Assembly: GCF_035605935.1 (NCBI RefSeq)
Contig: NZ_DATNGK010000203.1
Coordinates: 6,310-70,309 of the forward strand
Length of the DNA stretch: 64,000 nt
Reading direction: 5' to 3'
Origin: Actinocrinis sp035605935
GTDB taxonomy: Bacteria; Actinomycetota; Actinomycetes; Streptomycetales; Catenulisporaceae
Each line of letters begins with the position of its first letter. Position 1 is the first letter of the stretch. The translations under genes and the position numbers were made by a program. The notes beneath the pieces are model-generated. The model was not told the DNA's origin and ran no database searches. It saw only the letters and a list, made by a program, of their open reading frames with translations. Below, in pieces: positions 58,337 through 64,000 of the stretch.

Positions 58337-60334
58337 ATGAGGTTCCGAAAAGGAACCAGATCTACCCGCGCGCTCGCAGCCGTGGCCGCTGCGACCGCAG
58401 CCACTCTCGTCGGCGCTCTCGCGGTCGTGGTGCTGCCGACCGCGGCGAGCGCGGCAGCCGGGCCGGGCAGCTACACCATCGTCAACGCCGGGAGCACCCA
58501 TCTGTGCCTGGACCTGCCCGGCTCCAGCACGTCCGCCGGCGCGCCGCTCGACCTGCAGACCTGCGCCGGGTCAGCCAACCAGGTGTGGACGCTGACCAGC
58601 GCGAGCACCGGTTACACGATCACCTCGCCGGTCAGCGGGCTGTGCCTGGGCATCGCGGCGGCCTCGACCAGCGCGGGCAAGGCGGTGCAGCAGCAGACCT
58701 GTGACGGCTCCGCGAACCAGCAGTGGACGCTCAACGCCAGCGGCACCAACTACCAGCTGATCGACGTCAACAGCGCCAAGTGCATGAACGCCTCCGGCAG
58801 CGGCACGTCCGCCGGAACCGCGGTGGTGCAGAACAGCTGCGACAGCAGCATCACGAAGCAGTGGACTCTCAACGCGGCCTCGGGTACCACCCCGACGCCG
58901 AGCGCCACCGGCACCACGAGTGCGAGCGCGAGTGCCAGCGCGAGCGCGTCGCCGTCAGCGAGTTCGAGCCCGACGCCGCCGCAGCCGGGCGAGCCGAGCG
59001 TGCCCGGCACCTGTACCCCGCTGTCCGCCCAGCTGGCGAAGCCGGCCAACGAGCAGTTCACCAGTGCGCAGGAGTCCTCGCCCCCTGACACCGCGCGCAT
59101 CCAGGCGGCGCTCAACAGCTGCACCGGAACCGGCAAGGCGGTCGAGTTGACCGCGAGCGGCGGCAACAACGCCTTCCTCTCCGGCCCGCTCACAGTCAAC
59201 GCCGGCGAGGTGCTGCTGGTCGACTCCGGCGTCACGCTCTACGCCTCCCGCAATCCCGCCGACTACCAGGTCTCCGGCCAGCCGAAGTGCGGCACGCTCG
59301 GCGCTTCTGATGGCAGCACGCTCGGAACCGCGACCGGGTGCGTTCCGTTCATCGCGGTGCGCGGCAACAACTCCGGGATCATGGGCACCCAGAACGGCTC
59401 CGGGAGCCAAGGCGTCATCAACGGCCGCGGCGACCAGGACATGCTCGGCACCAGCACCACGTGGTGGGCGCTGGCCGAATCGGCGCACAGCAAGACCACC
59501 ACGCAGCAGGAGAACCCGAAGCTGATCACGGTCTTCGGCGCGTCGAGCGTGACGATGTACCACATCAGCCTGACCAACTCGCCGATGTTCAACGTGCTGC
59601 TGGACGGCGGCAGCGGGTTCACCGCCTGGGGCGTGCGGATCGACAATCCGGACAACGCGCGCAACACCGACGGCTTCGACCCCGACAGCGCTAGCAATGT
59701 CCTGATCACCGACAGCTATATCAACACCGGTGACGACGGGATCGCGGTCAAGGCCGACGCGGGCGGCGCCGCGAGCCACGTCACCGTCAGCAACACCAGT
59801 TTCTGGGGCATCCACGGCCTGTCGGTCGGCAGCCAGACCAACGGCGGCGTGCAGGACGTGACCTTCTCCGGCAACTACATCCACGGCGGCAAGGACATCC
59901 ACGGCAACACCGCCTCCAGCAACAACGGCGTGCGGGTCAAGAGCGACACCAGCTTCGGCGGTACGGTCTCCGGCGTCAGTTTCGTCAACACCTGCGAGAC
60001 CGGAGTCGAGCACCTGATCCTGATCGATCCGCAGTACCTGAGCGGGAACGGCTCGACCGTGCCGAACTTCGCCAACATCACCATCAATGGCCTGAAGTCG
60101 GTCAGCTCCTCCTCGGGCAAGTCGACCCTCGACGGCTACTCCGCCGCGTATCCGCTCGGCCTGACCCTGGAGAACGTCCAACTGGACGCCACCAAGGTCA
60201 CCGCGCAGTACGCGAACATCAAGATCTACAACGCCAACATCGCGCCCTCGGGCACCGGCGTGACGGTGACCAGCTTCACCGGCTCCGGCAGCGTGCCCAG
60301 CTGCGCCAGCTTCCCGAGCTGGCCTGGGCTGTAA
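58337..60334 (+). CDS. Secreted GH28 polygalacturonase-like enzyme with N-terminal ricin-type lectin
   Basis: A 665-residue exoenzyme; GGAGG precedes the ATG. Signal peptide about residues 1-40 (to ASAAA). The ricin B-type lectin (CBM13) spans about 44-180, followed by a Thr/Ser/Ala linker (to about 220). The GH28 beta-helix holds NTDGFD (443-448, Asp445), TGDDGIAVK (Asp466, Asp467) and GIHGLSVGS (His493), the three catalytic motifs of the family. Its likely role is pectin or rhamnogalacturonan hydrolysis. The usual order places CBM13 at the C-terminus, so the N-terminal lectin is notable. Confidence 0.9.
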   Translation: MRFRKGTRSTRALAAVAAATAATLVGALAVVVLPTAASAAAGPGSYTIVNAGSTHLCLDLPGSSTSAGAPLDLQTCAGSANQVWTLTSASTGYTITSPVSGLCLGIAAASTSAGKAVQQQTCDGSANQQWTLNASGTNYQLIDVNSAKCMNASGSGTSAGTAVVQNSCDSSITKQWTLNAASGTTPTPSATGTTSASASASASASPSASSSPTPPQPGEPSVPGTCTPLSAQLAKPANEQFTSAQESSPPDTARIQAALNSCTGTGKAVELTASGGNNAFLSGPLTVNAGEVLLVDSGVTLYASRNPADYQVSGQPKCGTLGASDGSTLGTATGCVPFIAVRGNNSGIMGTQNGSGSQGVINGRGDQDMLGTSTTWWALAESAHSKTTTQQENPKLITVFGASSVTMYHISLTNSPMFNVLLDGGSGFTAWGVRIDNPDNARNTDGFDPDSASNVLITDSYINTGDDGIAVKADAGGAASHVTVSNTSFWGIHGLSVGSQTNGGVQDVTFSGNYIHGGKDIHGNTASSNNGVRVKSDTSFGGTVSGVSFVNTCETGVEHLILIDPQYLSGNGSTVPNFANITINGLKSVSSSSGKSTLDGYSAAYPLGLTLENVQLDATKVTAQYANIKIYNANIAPSGTGVTVTSFTGSGSVPSCASFPSWPGL

Positions 60335-60364
60335 CCGCACCAGAGCACGACCGCGAGCGGCGGG

Positions 60365-60384
60365 CCGCCGGTTCTTACTGGCGG
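60365..60384. terminator. Hairpin over the stop codon of the GGDEF-EAL gene
   Basis: CCGCCGGT and ACTGGCGG pair (8 bp, one G-U) around a TCTT loop, 31 bp after the GH28 stop and covering the stop codon of the convergent GGDEF-EAL gene. It may be a bidirectional terminator like the hairpin at 55673. Confidence 0.4.
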
Positions 60385-62483
60385 TCCGCCTCGCCGAATC
60401 CGGACAGGATCACGCCGGGAACCTGGTCGGCGGGCAGCGGGCGGGCGAAGTAGTAGCCCTGCCCGGTGTCCGCGCCGAGCTTGCGCAGCGTCTCGGCCTG
60501 CGCCGCGGTTTCCACGCCCTCCGCGATCACCATCATGCCGCACGCCCGGGCCAGGTTGATCAGGCTGCTGACGATCGGTTCCTCGGAGCTTTCCTGCGCC
60601 GCGCCGTCACCCGCGCCGGCCGTGGGTATGAGTCCTTTGACGAACGAGGAGTCGATTTTCAGCGTGTGCGCGGGCAGCCTGCGCAGATAGGCCAGGTTCG
60701 AGTAGCCGGTGCCGAAGTCGTCGATCGCGATGCGGACGCCGAGGTCGGACAGCTCCCGCAGGCGTTGCACCGCGGGCCGGCCGCGCTTGCCCGGCTCCAT
60801 CACCGCGCTCTCGGTCAGCTCCAGCTGGAGGCGGGCCGGCGGCAGTCCTCCGGCGTCCAGCGCGGCGCGGACCTCCTGCACCAGCCCGGGGTCGCGCACC
60901 TGACGCACCGCCACATTCACGGAAACGGTCACCGGCGCGCCGTCGGGCGGCCGCGGCCAGGTCGCCGCCTCGGCGACCGCGCGGTGCAACACCCAGCGGC
61001 CGAGCGCCACGATGACGCCGGTCTCCTCGGCCAGCGCCACGAAACGGCCGGGGCCAAGCAGCCCGTGCTCCGGATGGTTCCAGCGCACCAGCGCCTCGAA
61101 CGACCGGACCCGCTGGTCGGCCAAGTCCACGATGGGCTGATACTCCAGGAACAGCTCGCCGCGCTCCAGCGCGCCGGGCAGCTCCTGCGAGAGCGCGTAG
61201 CGCGCGACCTGCCTGGCGTTGCGCTGCGGGTCGAACAGCGCCCAGCGGTCGCGCCCAGCCGCCTTGGCCCAATACAGCGTGATGTCGGCGGCACGCAGCA
61301 CCTCACTCGGGCCGGCGCCGGTGACCGGTTGCTCCACGATGCCGACGCTCGCGGTGACGGTCAGCTCGCGCCCGTCGAGCACGATCGGTTGGCGGATCGC
61401 TTCGAGGACCCGCTCGGCCACCTCGATCGCGCTCTGCGGACCGGCGGTGTCCGGCAGCAGGATGACGAACTCGTCGCCGCCCATCCGGGCCACCGGATGA
61501 CCCTGCGGCTCGACGGCCTCGCGCAACCGCGTGGCGACCTGGACGAGCAGCCGGTCACCGGCGTCGTGGCCGAGGGTGTCGTTGACCGCCTTGAATCCGT
61601 CGATGTCGAGGAAGCACACGGCTATTCGGCTCGCTTCGTCCCCATCCAGCGTGGCGGTGAGCTGTTCGAGCAGCTGGGTGCGGTTGGGCAGGCCGGTGAG
61701 CGGGTCGTGGGTGGCCTGGTGGCGCAATAGCTCGGTCATCTCGCGCCGTTCGGTGATGTCCTCGAACAGGCCGACCACCAGCGCCGTCTTGCCGTCGTCG
61801 CCGATCACGGTGCTGGCTCGCATACGCGCCCAGATGACCTCGCCGTCGGGCCGCACGAACGCTTTCTCGCCGGTCATCTGCCGCCGCCGCCCGGCCAGCA
61901 GCGCGTGGTACTGATCCCAGTAGTCCGCCGGGTCGGTGGGCCGCCGCAGGGAGCTGATCGCCAAGCCGCGGGCGGCTTTCGCGTCCAAGCCGAGAATCCG
62001 CGCGAGCGGCTCGTTGATCTCCAGGATCCGGCCCTCGCCGTCCGCGATCCCGATACCGAGCACCGCGCCGCGGAACACCGCCCGGAAGCGGGCCTCCCCG
62101 GTGCGGTGCGCGTCGAGCACTGCGATGCGGATCGATTCCTGCTCGCGGCGGGTGCGGTCGCGCAGCCCTTCGGCGTAGCCGGCGGCGAGGCCCGCGTAGA
62201 GCGCGGTGCGCACGGCGGGGTCGATCCCGGTGGGCAGATGATCGGACAGCACCGTGATCGATGCGGCGAGCGATTCGGGCTGGGTGTGGTGCGAGTCGAT
62301 CAGCGCGGCGCCGACCGCGATGCCTGCCTTGCGCGAGTCGACCGGATCGCTCAGCGCGTCGCCGACCCACTCCGCGAGCACCGCGGCCAGCGCCCTGGTC
62401 TCGGCCGCGCTCATCGGCACGGAGCCCGCTGCGGCCAGGGCCGCCGCCCACGCGGACGGCAGGGCCCCGGCGCTCTCGCTCAC
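60375..62483 (-). CDS. PAS-GGDEF-EAL cyclic di-GMP signalling protein
   Basis: A 702-residue cytosolic protein with no transmembrane helices. A helical N-terminal region (1-120) is followed by PAS (about 125-245, ARFRAVFRGAVLGIGIADG), GGDEF (255-420, intact GGDEF at 335-339) and EAL (430-690, EALVRW with Glu463, IDDFGTGYSNLAYLRRLP, DSSFVKGL and AEGVET). Both catalytic motifs look active, so it may make or degrade c-di-GMP depending on the PAS signal. In Streptomyces such PAS-GGDEF-EAL proteins affect development. It overlaps the DUF574 methyltransferase gene by 4 bp at its stop/start. Confidence 0.92.
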   Translation of the reverse strand: MSESAGALPSAWAAALAAAGSVPMSAAETRALAAVLAEWVGDALSDPVDSRKAGIAVGAALIDSHHTQPESLAASITVLSDHLPTGIDPAVRTALYAGLAAGYAEGLRDRTRREQESIRIAVLDAHRTGEARFRAVFRGAVLGIGIADGEGRILEINEPLARILGLDAKAARGLAISSLRRPTDPADYWDQYHALLAGRRRQMTGEKAFVRPDGEVIWARMRASTVIGDDGKTALVVGLFEDITERREMTELLRHQATHDPLTGLPNRTQLLEQLTATLDGDEASRIAVCFLDIDGFKAVNDTLGHDAGDRLLVQVATRLREAVEPQGHPVARMGGDEFVILLPDTAGPQSAIEVAERVLEAIRQPIVLDGRELTVTASVGIVEQPVTGAGPSEVLRAADITLYWAKAAGRDRWALFDPQRNARQVARYALSQELPGALERGELFLEYQPIVDLADQRVRSFEALVRWNHPEHGLLGPGRFVALAEETGVIVALGRWVLHRAVAEAATWPRPPDGAPVTVSVNVAVRQVRDPGLVQEVRAALDAGGLPPARLQLELTESAVMEPGKRGRPAVQRLRELSDLGVRIAIDDFGTGYSNLAYLRRLPAHTLKIDSSFVKGLIPTAGAGDGAAQESSEEPIVSSLINLARACGMMVIAEGVETAAQAETLRKLGADTGQGYYFARPLPADQVPGVILSGFGEADRQ

Positions 62484-63301
62484 TCGCGCCGCCCCACGGC
62501 GCCGTAACCTGAGTACCGCTCCACGTCGCCGCCGAGCGGGTCCGGCAGCGCGTTCTCCTCGTCCGGACGCCAGCGGGTCATGTCGGTGAGGCCGGGCGGT
62601 ACGAGTTCGTATCCGCGCATCAGCGCGGTGATCTCGGCGTGGCTGCGCATGGTCATCGTCGCGCTGGAGCGGGAGTAGACCTGCTCCAGGTCGCGGCTGC
62701 GCTCCGGCAGATAGTCGCGCGTGGCGTGACTGACCGCCAGATAAGAGCCCGGCGCGCTCGGCTCGCGATATGCGGCCACGATCGCGGCCGGGTCGTCGAC
62801 ATCTGGCACGAAGTGCAGCACCGCGAACATCAGCACCGCAACCGGCTCATTGAAGTCCAGGAAACCGTCCAACGCGGGATCGGCCAGCACTCGCGCCGGA
62901 TCTCGCATGTCGGCGTGGACGAACCTGGCGTTCGGCGTGTCGGCCAGCAGGACGCGGCTGTGGGAGACCGCGACCGGATCGCTGTCCACGTAGACGGTGC
63001 GCGCCTTCGGGTTGAGCGCGGCCACGATCTCGTGCACGTTTCCCACGGTCGGGATCCCGGAGCCGAGATCGAGGAACTGGGTGATCCCCTCGCGCGCCAG
63101 GAAGGTGACCGCCCGGCGCAGGAACGCTCGGTTCGCGCGGGTCACCTGAGGCAGCTCCGGCCAGGCGCCGAGGGCCTTTTCCGCCAGCTCCCGATCGGCG
63201 GCGAAATTGTGTGATCCACCCAGGTAGTAGTCGTACATTCGAGCGGGTGCCGGACGTTCCAGGTCGATCTCGTCCGGGGCCCACGCGGGGCGATGCGACA
63301 C
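62480..63301 (-). CDS. DUF574 SAM-dependent methyltransferase
   Basis: A 273-residue protein from GTG 63301 (AGAAGGGC upstream). The family N-terminus RPAPARMYDYYLGGSHNFAA (YDYxLGG...NF) is followed by FLDLGSGIPTVGNVHEIVAA (SAM loop) and ARTVYVDSDPVAVSHSRVLL. AVLMFAVLHFVPDVDDPAAI comes later. This family is expanded in actinomycetes and is often next to regulators and redox systems. The methyl acceptor is unknown. Its last bases overlap the GGDEF-EAL start, so the two form an operon. Confidence 0.88.
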   Translation of the reverse strand: MSHRPAWAPDEIDLERPAPARMYDYYLGGSHNFAADRELAEKALGAWPELPQVTRANRAFLRRAVTFLAREGITQFLDLGSGIPTVGNVHEIVAALNPKARTVYVDSDPVAVSHSRVLLADTPNARFVHADMRDPARVLADPALDGFLDFNEPVAVLMFAVLHFVPDVDDPAAIVAAYREPSAPGSYLAVSHATRDYLPERSRDLEQVYSRSSATMTMRSHAEITALMRGYELVPPGLTDMTRWRPDEENALPDPLGGDVERYSGYGAVGRRE

Positions 63302-63565
63302 GGTGCTGCCCTTCTGACGGCGACGCGCCGCCGCCGGTTCGCGGACGGACCAGCGGCATTTCCTGCGAGCGAGCATACGACGACGGGAGACCCTGATATA
63401 AGACCCCGTCTTGGAGCGCGCAAAGCTGTACGAATCGGGCAGTCGTCCTACTTCTTGACGCAGCGCGCGCCAATCGGTTAAATCACAGCGCGAATTAACG
63501 GCTCCCAAGCTCCGCCTTCCTCAGACCTGAACAGCAGGACTCTCATTGCACGAGGAGGTCGCGCC

Positions 63566-64000
63566 ATGTCCGTTTCGGGCGAGGTAAGCCCGCATCCCCG
63601 CAGACGCAGCAGGACCGTCGCCATCGCCACCGCCGCGGTGACAGCGGCCGGCGTCGCGGTGCCCGTACTCATGAACAACTCCGCCGCAGGCTCGTCCGTC
63701 GCGCCGTGGCTGGACCAGAGCCGGCCGACGGCGGTCCGGGTCGACGCGCTCCTGCGCGCCATGACGCTGTCGGAGAAGGTCGGCCAGATGGACCAGCAAC
63801 TGGTCACGACGCTCACCGACTCGAACAGCGCCACCTGCGGGGACAACGGCTGGAACATGCCGAACCCCGCCTGCATGCAGAAGATCCTGGTCGGCGACGA
63901 CGTCGGCTCGATTCTGGCCGGTGGCACCAACAACCCGCCCGACACCACCGGCAAGGGCGGCGTCGGCAACACCGGCTACGACTGGGCCACCGAATACAAC
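63566..64000 (+). CDS. Secreted GH3 beta-glucosidase-like enzyme, 3' truncated by window end
   Basis: An open frame of 145 codons from ATG 63566 to the window end. GAGGAGG lies 7 nt upstream. A signal peptide (RRRSRTVAIATAAVTAAGVA to NNSAA) precedes RVDALLRAMTLSEKVGQMDQ, the characteristic beginning of the GH3 N-terminal domain. TTLTDSNSATCG and VGDDVGSILAGGTNNPPDTT follow, as in actinobacterial beta-glucosidases. The catalytic Asp lies beyond the window. The two Cys (in ATCGDN and NPACMQ) may form a disulfide. Confidence 0.85.
   Translation, partial: MSVSGEVSPHPRRRSRTVAIATAAVTAAGVAVPVLMNNSAAGSSVAPWLDQSRPTAVRVDALLRAMTLSEKVGQMDQQLVTTLTDSNSATCGDNGWNMPNPACMQKILVGDDVGSILAGGTNNPPDTTGKGGVGNTGYDWATEYN

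Noticed and set aside
58860..58990. Repetitive GCGAGTGCCAGC-like DNA suspected as tandem repeat or CRISPR-like array
   Set aside because: It encodes the Ala/Ser linker of the GH28 enzyme. The units are short, imperfect and in frame, with no spacers.
1..64000. Search for insertion sequences, integrases, attachment sites and prophage genes
   Set aside because: No transposase, integrase or phage motif and no flanking direct repeats of an element were recognised. Gene content looks chromosomal throughout.

Overview
The window is very GC-rich, densely packed and uses GTG and TTG starts often. It carries families typical of mycelial Actinobacteria: PucR regulators, DUF3099, DUF574 (S-adenosylmethionine-dependent) methyltransferases, F420-type nitroreductases, many STAS and RsbW proteins, 6C RNAs, and secreted glycosidases with ricin-type lectin modules. 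A soil actinobacterium (Streptomyces or Catenulispora/Actinospica-like) fits. The genus cannot be fixed from the sequence alone. No tRNA, rRNA, insertion sequence, prophage or CRISPR array was seen.

Layout. (1) 1-6.7 kb: 3' part of a TldE-like protein gene, a DUF3099 membrane protein, a 6C small RNA, moaA, a membrane-anchored phosphodiester glycosidase, a short-chain dehydrogenase and an F420-type reductase. (2) 6.8-22.8 kb: a purine-to-ammonia supercluster. An eleven-gene leftward operon (uraD, HIU hydrolase, uricase, three xanthine dehydrogenase subunits, 8-oxoguanine deaminase, xdhC, an allophanate-hydrolase-related protein, allantoinase, allantoicase) faces a rightward pucR-mocA-ureF-ureG-ureD set. 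It runs from hypoxanthine/xanthine through urate and allantoin to ureidoglycolate and urea, and includes molybdenum cofactor and urease maturation. No ureidoglycolate lyase and no ureABC are present, and the UreG lacks the usual Cys-Pro-His motif. (3) 22.9-28 kb: thioredoxin, a STAS protein, and a proline-to-glutamate pair (proline dehydrogenase, P5C dehydrogenase) divergent from a PucR-type regulator across an 18-bp palindrome. (4) 28-33 kb: a carboxymuconolactone-decarboxylase-family protein, a DUF4349 lipoprotein, an MFS transporter, a rhomboid-like protein and a HAD protein. (5) 33.2-41.8 kb: a second 6C RNA, a GH15 enzyme behind three 11-bp-phased repeats, an aminoglycoside-phosphotransferase-like kinase, a Tat-exported DUF1501 protein with a DUF1800 partner, and an amino-acid permease divergent from a GlxA-type regulator. 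(6) 41.9-47.3 kb: a signalling block around a 1316-residue protein joining histidine kinase, receiver, PP2C phosphatase and RsbW-like kinase modules, followed by two STAS proteins and a free RsbW-like kinase. (7) 47.4-64 kb: metabolism and polymer degradation. It holds a flavin monooxygenase, GH43, 6-phosphogluconate dehydrogenase, a cupin, a cation/proton antiporter, a secreted GH18 chitinase, GH79, a CBM35-like membrane protein, GH28, a GGDEF-EAL protein with a DUF574 methyltransferase, and the start of a GH3 enzyme.

The most notable non-coding signals are the two 6C RNA genes, several palindromes in divergent or upstream regions, and hairpins lying over the stop codons of convergent gene pairs. 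Functions are assigned from recognised motifs only; no database search was run.
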